Assembly: GCA_017622995.1 (NCBI GenBank)
Contig: JAGAQA010000045.1
Coordinates: 1-64,000 of the forward strand
Length of the DNA: 64,000 bases
Source: Oscillospiraceae bacterium
GTDB taxonomy: Bacteria; Bacillota; Clostridia; Oscillospirales; Oscillospiraceae
Direction of reading: 5' to 3'
The translations under genes and the position numbers were made by a program. This document shows positions 1-6,710 of the stretch, in pieces; within the stretch, counting starts at the first letter, position 1, and each line of letters begins with the position of its first letter. The notes under the pieces were generated by a model. That model searched no databases. It had not been told where the DNA came from and saw only the letters and a program-made list of their open reading frames with translations.

Positions 1-93
1 GAATTTGCCAACTACGGAGGGCATATATGTTTCACAGAGAAAGATGGTACTACATTGGTAAAGCGACTGTTTGGGATGTACGAGGATAACTAA
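1..93 (+). CDS. C-terminal end of an unknown element protein (partial)
   Basis: An open frame enters from the left edge and gives about 30 residues before a TAA stop, ending KRLFGMYEDN. A new ribosome binding site and a start codon follow 39 bases after the stop, so this is probably the upstream member of a small element operon. Too little remains to assign a family. The base composition is AT-richer than the chromosomal genes further right, which fits membership of the integrated element that ends near 1840. Confidence 0.4.
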   Translation, partial: EFANYGGHICFTEKDGTTLVKRLFGMYEDN

Positions 94-131
94 TCAATAT
101 CCACACTACAAAACAAAAAGGAGCTACCAAG

Positions 132-353
132 ATGAATGAATACGAAGTTTTTATTGAGGACATCAATTCTTGCGGCGGCGAACAGTACGCAAAGAAAGAA
201 CTGATTGAAGTCGAAGCAGACAGCCCCGAAGCATATGTCAAAGCAAATGGCAGATTCCCCATTATTGACATTTCAGAAAATGCCAATGGCGATACGGTTA
301 TTACAACTGGTGATGGCAAGGGCAACTTTTTGAGATACACTTTCACAGAATAA
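132..353 (+). CDS. Small hypothetical protein of the integrated element
   Basis: This encodes 73 residues, acidic and soluble, with no signal peptide or membrane segment. The ATG is preceded by a good AGGAG site about 5 bases upstream. It follows the partial gene at 1-93 and is followed by two hairpins that could end transcription. I do not recognise the family. It lies in the AT-richer block at the left of the window, so it is most likely cargo of the element inserted in sigG. A function cannot be proposed. Confidence 0.55.
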   Translation: MNEYEVFIEDINSCGGEQYAKKELIEVEADSPEAYVKANGRFPIIDISENANGDTVITTGDGKGNFLRYTFTE

Positions 354-381
354 CCAATTCCAATATGTCTAACAGATAAAG

Positions 382-420
382 CCCCAGTAAAAGCGAGTGA
401 TAACGATGCTTTTACTGGGG
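382..420. terminator. Hairpin, candidate terminator
   Basis: A 13-bp perfect inverted repeat (382-394 with 408-420) lies 28 bases after the stop of the small + strand gene. There is no long T run directly after it, but a second hairpin follows at once. Confidence 0.5.
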
Positions 421-427
421 AATGAAA

Positions 428-460
428 AGACCCAGACCAAACGGTCTGGGTCTATTGTTT
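428..460. terminator. Bidirectional terminator between converging element genes
   Basis: An 11-bp stem (428-438 with 443-453) with a 4-base loop is followed by ATTGTTTT on the + strand and by TTTTC on the - strand. It sits between the rightward gene ending at 353 and the leftward gene ending at 465. Confidence 0.65.
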
Positions 461-464
461 TCGA

Positions 465-773
465 TTAACAATTCACGTTATCGTCAGTCCAGTATTTGTC
501 CTCGTCATAACCCTTGGGGTGGTGAACGAAAATAACTGCTGTAGGGTCAAGTCCAAACTGGCTCGCAAACAGGACGTGAAATTCATGCACCATTGCACCC
601 ATAATCACTTCAGGGATTTCGGGCATTGCGTCGCACTTCTTAAATTTGCCCCAACCTCTTACATCCCAATATTTGCCCTCTTCATACCAATCGTAGCTAT
701 CGTTATAGCCTGCAACAACGAAAAGATTGTCTGTAGTGATGTTAACTGTATCGAACATTTCTCGTAAGGTCAT
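465..773 (-). CDS. Hypothetical protein of the integrated element
   Basis: This encodes 102 residues, rich in aromatic and acidic residues, with no membrane segment. An AAAGGGG-like ribosome binding site lies just upstream of the ATG. It converges with the small gene at 132-353 on a shared terminator. I do not recognise the family. Composition and position place it in the AT-richer element ending near 1840. Confidence 0.5.
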   Translation of the reverse strand: MTLREMFDTVNITTDNLFVVAGYNDSYDWYEEGKYWDVRGWGKFKKCDAMPEIPEVIMGAMVHEFHVLFASQFGLDPTAVIFVHHPKGYDEDKYWTDDNVNC

Positions 774-869
774 GCAAATTGTCCCCTTTTCTTTGGTTTT
801 GTTTTTTTGCGGTGGAAGACATTATAGCACACTTTTTCCAATTTGTCGAACAGATAAGTAGGGACAAAG

Positions 870-900
870 AAAAAGGCCCAGACCAGAGGTCTGAGCCTTG
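870..900 (-). terminator. Terminator of the 99-residue element gene
   Basis: Read leftward, a 12-bp stem containing one wobble pair ends in TTTTTCTTTG, 16 bases or more after the stop codon at 916. This is a typical intrinsic terminator. Confidence 0.65.
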
Positions 901-915
901 CCGATTTCTTGTTTT

Positions 916-1215
916 TTAGTTGTCAGCGACAAACTCGAAGAGTCTCTCACGTTCATCAGCGATAAACTCACGAACGGTCTCACGAATGCGCGCGTTATCC
1001 TCTTCTTTACAGAATCTTTCATAACTCCATATATCTTCTTCTCTGAAACCTATTACACGATAAAACCCTACAAACAATTGATATCTTTCTTGCATAGTCG
1101 AATTGTCCCAGTATTGATTTATTAATCGTGTTAACTCGGGGTTAAGGGTCGAATCGCTCTCCCAGTCTTGCTTTATTAATTGCAATAATTGTTCTATTGG
1201 CATTTTATTTTTCAT
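916..1215 (-). CDS. Hypothetical protein of the integrated element
   Basis: This encodes 99 residues, helix-rich and charged, with several E/R-rich stretches near the C-terminus. Two ATG codons lie four codons apart at the start; the outer one at 1215 has the better upstream purine tract. A TATAAT at about 1292-1297 (leftward) could be its -10 box, but I see no good -35. The family is not recognised. It belongs to the AT-richer element block. Confidence 0.5.
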   Translation of the reverse strand: MKNKMPIEQLLQLIKQDWESDSTLNPELTRLINQYWDNSTMQERYQLFVGFYRVIGFREEDIWSYERFCKEEDNARIRETVREFIADERERLFEFVADN

Positions 1216-1349
1216 CCTTTTAACACACCTTTCTTAATATGTAGCGGAATCTATTAGAGTCTCCATATCAGCAATTAAAGAAGATACCAATATTATAGCT
1301 GATTTGCCCTGTTTTCGTAGGGTAAAACAAACGAAAAACCTATTTTATC

Positions 1350-1802
1350 TCACACAAAAATGATTTCTGTTGTAAACGTGGTTTTTGGTTCTTCCTCTTT
1401 CTGCCTGTAGTATTTGGGCTGCTCCAATATGCTAAGTAAATCGCACCAGTTCTTGACTGGATAATACCGCAACAATGCCCTCCACCGTATGACACCCTTG
1501 CCCCGTCTTTCGTCATAGTCCTCACCAGACGTGGCTTGTAAGCGGTTGTATTCCTCAATGAACATCTGGGTATACTTTTCTTTTCTGTCCTGCCAGGACG
1601 GCACAGACGGCCCGTAGGCGGCCTTTAGCCAGTCACCAGCACTTATCCCATACCGTATGGGGAAAATGCGCTGTGCTGGCAGCCCGTTACGTCCTAAGTC
1701 CTTTGTGTTCGGTATTCGGCCCTTTTCCTGGATAAACTGGCCCAATACCTCCCTAATTACTTCGTCTGTCCAATATGAAGACGGTCTGTTCTTTCTTGCC
1801 AT
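1350..1802 (-). CDS. Element-encoded protein with HNH-associated-repeat-like segment
   Basis: This is a 150-residue basic protein. Residues ~12-57 have the pattern of the repeats found beside HNH/homing endonucleases: a helix, then GRIPNTKDL, then NGLPAQR, then W-LKAAYG. No HNH or other nuclease motif is visible, so it is probably a DNA-binding accessory protein. The chosen ATG at 1802 has its own GGAG site six bases upstream. The same frame is open through the junction into the sigG 5' part, so a 258-residue fusion starting at 2126 is also possible. As the outermost gene of the element it would be transcribed from the sigG promoter. The family assignment is by pattern recall only. Confidence 0.5.
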   Translation of the reverse strand: MARKNRPSSYWTDEVIREVLGQFIQEKGRIPNTKDLGRNGLPAQRIFPIRYGISAGDWLKAAYGPSVPSWQDRKEKYTQMFIEEYNRLQATSGEDYDERRGKGVIRWRALLRYYPVKNWCDLLSILEQPKYYRQKEEEPKTTFTTEIIFV

Positions 1803-1837
1803 ATGTATTCTCCATTCCGTCCCTCTAAAAACGTAAG

Positions 1838-2126
1838 CTATTGGAACGCCGTAGGTGGAGAATTTCACCTGCTTATCGGGGTCAAAATTCATGATGGCCT
1901 TCATGAGACCGATGCAGCCCACCTGAAAAAGGTCATCCGGGCTTTCGCCCCGCTTGTCAAAGCGCTGGATTACGGACAGCACCAGCCGCAGATTGCCCTC
2001 AATCAGCTTATCCCGGGCAGACCGGTCCCCGGCTCTGCTCCTTATCAGAAGGTCACGGGTCTCCTCCTGGCCGAGAACCTGAAGCTGGGATGTGGCGATG
2101 CCGCAGATGTCTACTTTACCCTGCAT
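1838..2126 (-). pseudogene. sigG: sigG 5' fragment, interrupted by the element
   Basis: From the ATG at 2126, with AGGAGG nine bases upstream, the protein reads like the start of the forespore factor sigma-G: KVDICG near the N-terminus, then GNLRLVLSVIQRF, DDLFQVGCIGLMKAI and VKFSTY. The match stops after the STYGVP-like residues (about residue 94), where sigma-G should continue MIIGEIRRYLRDN. The rest of region 2.3-2.4 and all of regions 3 and 4 are absent, so the remaining piece could bind core polymerase but could not recognise a promoter. The frame runs on into element sequence to the stop at 1350. The boundary lies within about 1838-1856. The 3' half of sigG is expected beyond the left edge of the window. 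Confidence 0.8.
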
Positions 2127-2206
2127 GGATCGTTTCCTCCTATGGTGAAAGGTGACGCGATGGCGGGAGCTTATGGCCAGTATTTCCCGGGGGAGGAAGA
2201 AAGATA

Positions 2207-2224
2207 CCTCCAAAAATTTGGAGG
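2207..2224. promoter_or_regulatory. 18-bp palindrome upstream of sigG
   Basis: A perfect 8-bp inverted repeat with a 2-base centre (CCTCCAAA-AA-TTTGGAGG) lies about 80 bases upstream of the sigG start. It could be an operator. I did not find a convincing sigma-F/sigma-G promoter in the interval. Confidence 0.25.
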
Positions 2225-2426
2225 ATGTCACAAATTTTTTGGGGCCAAAGGGGGAAACAGCCGTTTCCTTTCAAAAAGACGGGGAGGAATCGGAACCTTT
2301 TGACGCAAGTTTTCCAGGTTGCGCTTTGATGGCTGTTCCGGATGCTGTTCACGGACGGCGGATGGGTGACCGCGGCTTACGCAGTTTTTACACAGGAAGG
2401 CCGGTCCGGGGCACCGGGCAAAAACC

Positions 2427-2485
2427 TGTGGAAACAATTGAGTTTTCCACATTCTCCACAGGTTTATCCACAGAAGTTTTCCACA
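2427..2485. promoter_or_regulatory. Cluster of five DnaA-box-like 9-mers
   Basis: Within 59 bases there are GTTTCCACA (2427-2435, - strand), TTTTCCACA (2443-2451), TTCTCCACA (2452-2460), a consensus TTATCCACA (2464-2472) and TTTTCCACA (2477-2485). This lies in the 622-bp gene-free stretch between sigG and rpsT, which otherwise holds only the sigG leader, the rpsT promoter and AT-rich runs at about 2511-2560 and 2640-2700. No dnaA or dnaN gene is adjacent. Confidence 0.6.
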
Positions 2486-2679
2486 GCCCGCTCTGCCTGT
2501 TGAAAACACCTGCGGATTACATAATATTTTCCGGGATAGGGAGACTTTTTTGACTTTTCGGGGGAATGGGCATTTTGCCACACATGAATTTTTTGTGAAA
2601 AATGAATGGCTTGACAAGGGACGGAAGGGGGGAAACGAAAAAGAAATCGCCTCTCATCCATATTTTTTTCAAAAAAGGG

Positions 2680-2708
2680 TTGATTTTGCTTTTATTTTCC
2701 GTTATAAT
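2680..2708 (+). promoter_or_regulatory. Sigma-A-type promoter of rpsT
   Basis: TTGATT (2680-2685) and TATAAT (2703-2708) are separated by 17 bases and lie 41 bases upstream of the rpsT start. Confidence 0.8.
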
Positions 2709-2748
2709 ACGGGTCTGTATGAAATACCGGCGTGAGGAGGTGGAATCC

Positions 2749-3012
2749 ATGCCCAACATTAAGTCCTCTAAGAAGGATGTCCTTTCTTCCAAGATTGCTT
2801 ACGAGAAGAATAAGGCCGACAAGTCCGAGCTGAAGACCAACCTGAAGAAGTTCCAGGCTGCTGTGGAAGGCGGCGACAAGACCGCTGCTCAGAGCGCCTA
2901 CAAGGTTGCCGTTCAGTCTGTGGACAAGGCAGTCGGTAAGGGTCTTCTGCACAAGAACAACGCTGCCCGGAAGAAGAGCAGCATGACCCTGAAGCTGAAT
3001 AAGCTGGCCTGA
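2749..3012 (+). CDS. rpsT: 30S ribosomal protein S20
   Basis: This is an 87-residue, very basic protein that begins MPNIKSSKKDVL and ends in the usual K/R/N/A-rich helical tail (HKNNAARKKSSM). It binds 16S rRNA and is a primary assembly protein of the small subunit. The start is fixed by GAGGAGG eight bases upstream; an in-frame extension upstream has no such site. It is a single-gene unit with its own sigma-A promoter and a strong terminator. It diverges from the interrupted sigG across the DnaA-box cluster. Confidence 0.95.
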   Translation: MPNIKSSKKDVLSSKIAYEKNKADKSELKTNLKKFQAAVEGGDKTAAQSAYKVAVQSVDKAVGKGLLHKNNAARKKSSMTLKLNKLA

Positions 3013-3027
3013 GTTCTCTGAAAATAT

Positions 3028-3060
3028 CTCCTTCCGAGCGTCGCTTGGAGGGAGTTTTTT
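3028..3060 (+). terminator. rpsT terminator
   Basis: A 13-bp stem with two imperfect pairs (CTCC-TCC-AGCG arms) is followed directly by TTTTTT. Confidence 0.85.
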
Positions 3061-3109
3061 CATTTTGCGGGGAGTTGGGGATTGGGGTAGGAAAAGGGAA
3101 TAAGCTTAG

Positions 3110-3139
3110 TTGTCAATTGTCAATTCACAAAAGCTTCCT
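3110..3139. repeat. Dispersed TGTCAATTGTCAATT-type repeat, copy 1
   Basis: It has two overlapping TGTCAATT units followed by CACAAAAGCTTCC. The same module recurs in intergenic gaps at about 12.8, 19.24, 28.54, 32.4, 51.9 and 54.6 kb. Here it lies upstream of recG. Confidence 0.7.
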
Positions 3140-3184
3140 GTCTCAGCATAGTCTGCACAATCATTCCGGAAAGAAGGTGGTATC

Positions 3185-5233
3185 ATGGCAAAACTGACAG
3201 ACCCGGTGACCAGCCTCAAAGGGGTCGGGCCCGCAAAGGCAAAGCTGCTGCAGGCACTGAATATTTTTACTCTGGGGGACCTCATCTGCCATTTTCCCCG
3301 GGGCTATGAGGACCGGACCCGGGAAAGCTGCATTGCCGACCTGATGGTGGACAAGCCTGCCTGCTTCCGGGCGGTGGTGATGTCAACCCCCAGAACGGCC
3401 CACATCCGCAAGGGACTGGATCTGACGAAGGTGCAGGTGGCGGACCATTCCGGAAAACTGAATCTGACCTTCTTCAATTCCCGCTTTGCCGCGGAAAACC
3501 TGGAATATGGCCGGGAATACGTGTTTTACGGCGCCCTTTCCGGAGACTATTCCGGCTACGGAATCACCAATCCCGTTTTTGAGCTGCCGGAGGCACCGGC
3601 TGTGGCCACCCGCCGGGTTATGCCCATTTATCCCCTGACCGCAGGGCTTACCAACGCCGCCATGGCAAAGCTCGTGGGCCAGGCCCTGGCTGTCTGTGAT
3701 CCGCCTGAGGAAATCCTGCCGCCTGAAATCCGGAAAAGCTACGGCATTCTTCCGGCGGAGCAGGCCTATCGGGCCATCCACAGGCCCGTGGATATGGCAC
3801 AGGCGGAGCAGGCCCGGAAGCGGCTGATTTTTGAGGAGTTCTTTGTATTCTCCGCGGGACTGGCGCTGATGCGCGCCGCCAGGGCCATGAAGAAGGTTCC
3901 GGCATACGGGGATCTCCGGATGGAGGAATTCTATCAATGCCTGCCCTTTGCCCTTACGGGGGCGCAGAAACGGGCGGTGGAGGAGATTCTGGGGGATTTT
4001 GGCAGAGGCACCCCCATGAACCGGCTGGTCCAGGGAGATGTGGGCAGCGGCAAGACCATGGTGGCGGCGGCCGCCGCCTATTGCGCGGCAAGAAACGGCG
4101 CCCAGACCGCCCTGATGGCTCCTACAGAGATTCTCGCGGAGCAGCACCAGCAATCTCTTGCCAGGCTGTTCGCGCCGCTGGGAATTTCTGTGGCCCTGCT
4201 GACAGGCTCCCAGACGGCGAAGGAAAAGCGGGAGATCCGGCAGCGCATTGCCTCCGGGGAGAGCAAGATTGTGGTGGGCACCCATGCCCTGATTTCCGAG
4301 AGCACGGTTTTTGCCAATCTGGGCCTGGTGATTACCGATGAGCAGCACCGTTTCGGTGTGGGCCAGCGCAGCAGGCTCAGCGCCAAGGGAGAAGCGCCCC
4401 ACCTGCTGGTTATGTCCGCAACGCCCATTCCAAGAACCCTTGCCCTGCTCATGTATGGGGATCTGGAAGTATCCATCCTGGATGAGCTGCCCCCGGGAAG
4501 GCAGAAGGTGGAAACCTTCCTGGTGGGAGAAGCTTACCGGGCCAGGCTCAATGCCTTTATCCGCAAGCAGGTGGCGGAGGGCCATCAGGCCTTCGTGGTC
4601 TGCCCCGCGGTGGAGGAGAATCAGGAGCTGGGGGTGAAAGCGGCATCCGCCTGGGCCCAGACTTTGCAGCAGACGGTGTTTCCGGATCTGCGGGTGAGCC
4701 TGCTGCATGGACAGATGAAGGGATCGGAAAAGGAAGCCGCCATGGCAGCCTTTGCCAGGGGAGAAGCGGATGTTCTGGTGGCCACCACGGTGATCGAGGT
4801 GGGGGTGGATGTACCCAATGCCACCCTGATGGTGATTGAGGACGCGGACCGGTTCGGTCTGAGCCAGCTCCACCAGCTCCGGGGCCGGGTAGGCCGGGGA
4901 AGCGCCAAAAGCTTCTGCGTGCTGACCACCCACAACCGCAATCCCGAAACCCTGCAAAGACTGAAGGCCCTGTGCAAGACAAACGACGGCTTCCGCATTG
5001 CGGAGGAGGATCTGAAGCTCCGGGGACCCGGGGATTTCTTCGGCTCCCGGCAGTCGGGACTGCCTGCCTTCCGGGTGGCGGACCTGAGCATGGACATGGA
5101 AACCCTGCGCTCTGCCCAGCAGGCATCCAAGGACTGGATCGAGTCCTTTGGGCAGGCGGATACCCCGGAAGGCAGGGCCCTGCGCCAGCGGGTCCGGGTT
5201 CTCTTCGACCGGGCGGAGGGGACCATGAATTGA
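3185..5233 (+). CDS. recG: ATP-dependent DNA helicase RecG
   Basis: This is a 682-residue RecG of normal length. It remodels stalled replication forks and Holliday junctions by branch migration. An N-terminal wedge/OB region (to about residue 150) contacts the fork. The motor follows: Walker A GDVGSGKT (284-291), DEQH box (385-388), SATPIPRTL, then the second RecA lobe with TTVIEVGVDVP and the arginine-finger motif QLRGRVGRG. The start has AAGGTGG just upstream. In Bacillus recG lies near the yloU-yloV pair, and homologues of that pair occur about 3 kb downstream here. Confidence 0.96.
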   Translation: MAKLTDPVTSLKGVGPAKAKLLQALNIFTLGDLICHFPRGYEDRTRESCIADLMVDKPACFRAVVMSTPRTAHIRKGLDLTKVQVADHSGKLNLTFFNSRFAAENLEYGREYVFYGALSGDYSGYGITNPVFELPEAPAVATRRVMPIYPLTAGLTNAAMAKLVGQALAVCDPPEEILPPEIRKSYGILPAEQAYRAIHRPVDMAQAEQARKRLIFEEFFVFSAGLALMRAARAMKKVPAYGDLRMEEFYQCLPFALTGAQKRAVEEILGDFGRGTPMNRLVQGDVGSGKTMVAAAAAYCAARNGAQTALMAPTEILAEQHQQSLARLFAPLGISVALLTGSQTAKEKREIRQRIASGESKIVVGTHALISESTVFANLGLVITDEQHRFGVGQRSRLSAKGEAPHLLVMSATPIPRTLALLMYGDLEVSILDELPPGRQKVETFLVGEAYRARLNAFIRKQVAEGHQAFVVCPAVEENQELGVKAASAWAQTLQQTVFPDLRVSLLHGQMKGSEKEAAMAAFARGEADVLVATTVIEVGVDVPNATLMVIEDADRFGLSQLHQLRGRVGRGSAKSFCVLTTHNRNPETLQRLKALCKTNDGFRIAEEDLKLRGPGDFFGSRQSGLPAFRVADLSMDMETLRSAQQASKDWIESFGQADTPEGRALRQRVRVLFDRAEGTMN

Positions 5234-5282
5234 GGAAGGGGTACTTTTGTTAATTAACGGGTTTTGCGCCCGAAGGGCGCAC

Positions 5283-5514
5283 TTGGCTTCCCCCGGGGGG
5301 AAGCTGTCACCCAAATCGGCTCTTCGGAACCGATTTGGGTGACTGATGAGGAATGCGGGAAGTTTGCTTTCCTGACAAACAAGGATGGTACTTATATCGG
5401 CCTGTCAGCGGAGACAAAGTACCAACCTTCACTAGAATCGAAGTGCATCCGCCTGAGTTCCTCATCCGTCTCGCCCTGGCGGGCGAGCCACCTTCCCCCC
5501 GGGGGAAGGCAAGG
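5283..5514. repeat. MITE-like element with ~24-bp terminal inverted repeats
   Basis: The gap of about 359 bp between recG and the next gene holds this 232-bp unit. The left end (5283-5306) and right end (5488-5514, inverted) share a GC-rich palindromic core, CTTCCCCCGGGGGGAAG. Inside the left end is a 14-bp perfect stem (5306-5319 with 5330-5343). No coding frame is convincing. It resembles non-autonomous intergenic elements I recall from gut Clostridia; no second copy is in this window. Confidence 0.65.
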
Positions 5515-5592
5515 CACCTCCGGCGAAATCCTGAATCAGCAGTATCCTTTTTTTGGAGCAAAACCTTTTGAGACCACAAGGAGACACCCATC

Positions 5593-6516
5593 ATGCATAG
5601 AATTTTTGCCCTGTTTTTCTGTATGGCACTGGCTGTACTGGCCCTGACAATCCCTGCCGGGGCGGAAGCCGTCACAGGCACCTGCGGGGATGGAATCGAA
5701 TGGACCTACGAAGACGGGACACTGACGGTTTCCGGCAGCGGGCCTATGGAGAATTTTGAAGCGTTGGCCCCCTGGGACGATTATCGTGGGGAAATCACCA
5801 AAGCGGTGATCTCCGACGGAATAACCACGGTGGGGGATAATGCCTTCCGGGATTATGATGCCCTTCAGGAGGTATCCATCGGCAACAATGTAACCACCCT
5901 GGGAAAGGGCAGCTTCCTGGGCTGCGACGCTCTGGTACGGATTCATCTGCCAAGCAGCTTCCGGGTCTTTGATGAGGAGTGCCTGCGGGACTGCAAGAGC
6001 CTTACGGCCATCCACTGTGAGGGAACCTTTCCCTCCTTTCGGCTGAACTGCCTGTGGGGAAGCAGCGTGAAAATCTATTACCCGGCAAGCCGTCCCTGGC
6101 CTGTGAAGCTGGTGCAGGAGCTGGAGGAGAATTTTGGAGGCCGGATCGAATTCCTGGACTCAGACGGAAATGACCCCTACACCCCGGAGAAGCCCACCGA
6201 AACGACCGCGGAAGCTGCCACGGAAGCGACCACCCAGCCAACCACCGAACCTGCCGCCCAGCTCCCGACGGAGCCGGAAACCCTGCCCGCAACGGAGCCG
6301 GTGACGGTGCCCACCACGGCGCCGGAGGAAACCACCCAGGCAGCAACGGAAGCATCCTTCCCCTATACCATGCCGACGGAGCCCCCGGAGGAGGAAGCGC
6401 CCCGGCGTTCCGGCGCGGGTGTGGGTCTGGCCCTCATCGGCCTGGTACTGTGCGGTGTGGGCTTGGGAATGCTGGTATTCCGTAGGCCCAAAAAGGGCGG
6501 GAAATACATCCGGTAA
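5593..6516 (+). CDS. Membrane-anchored surface protein with BspA-type LRR segment
   Basis: This encodes 307 residues. A signal peptide spans about 1-25. Residues ~27-150 carry the GTCG-W-DGTLTVSG opening and BspA/TpLRR-like repeats (ITTVGDNAFRDYDALQEVSIG, NVTTLGKGSFLGCDALVRIHL). A Thr/Pro/Glu-rich stalk (~195-270) leads to a C-terminal membrane helix (~276-297) with a basic tail, so the LRR domain would be displayed outside the cell. AAGGAG lies upstream of the ATG. Such proteins often bind host or matrix ligands, but no ligand can be inferred here. It lies just downstream of the MITE-like repeat. Confidence 0.75.
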   Translation: MHRIFALFFCMALAVLALTIPAGAEAVTGTCGDGIEWTYEDGTLTVSGSGPMENFEALAPWDDYRGEITKAVISDGITTVGDNAFRDYDALQEVSIGNNVTTLGKGSFLGCDALVRIHLPSSFRVFDEECLRDCKSLTAIHCEGTFPSFRLNCLWGSSVKIYYPASRPWPVKLVQELEENFGGRIEFLDSDGNDPYTPEKPTETTAEAATEATTQPTTEPAAQLPTEPETLPATEPVTVPTTAPEETTQAATEASFPYTMPTEPPEEEAPRRSGAGVGLALIGLVLCGVGLGMLVFRRPKKGGKYIR

Positions 6517-6538
6517 GGCAGCCACTTCATACTTTCTT

Positions 6539-6590
6539 AATACTTCCGGGAGAATTACCCTATTTTTGGGGTACCCCGGAAGTATTTTTG
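6539..6590 (+). terminator. Terminator after the LRR-type surface gene
   Basis: A 12-bp perfect stem (6539-6550 with 6575-6586) is followed by TTTTG. Confidence 0.75.
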
Positions 6591-6617
6591 TCTGGAACGG
6601 AAAAAATAAAAAAAGAG

Positions 6618-6646
6618 TTGTAAGTTTCCCGTTTCTGTTGTAAAAT
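6618..6646 (+). promoter_or_regulatory. Promoter of gpmI
   Basis: TTGTAA (6618-6623) and TAAAAT (6641-6646) are separated by 17 bases, about 65 bases before the gpmI start. Confidence 0.65.
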
Positions 6647-6710
6647 AATACGACTGGCAAACTGCTTATTGATCTCTGATTCTGATCTTTTACTGGAGGT
6701 ACTACTTATT

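Noticed and set aside
2232..2748. Main chromosomal origin at the DnaA-box cluster
   Set aside because: No dnaA, dnaN, gyrB or rnpA/rpmH genes are adjacent and most boxes deviate from consensus. Kept as a DnaA-box-like cluster only.
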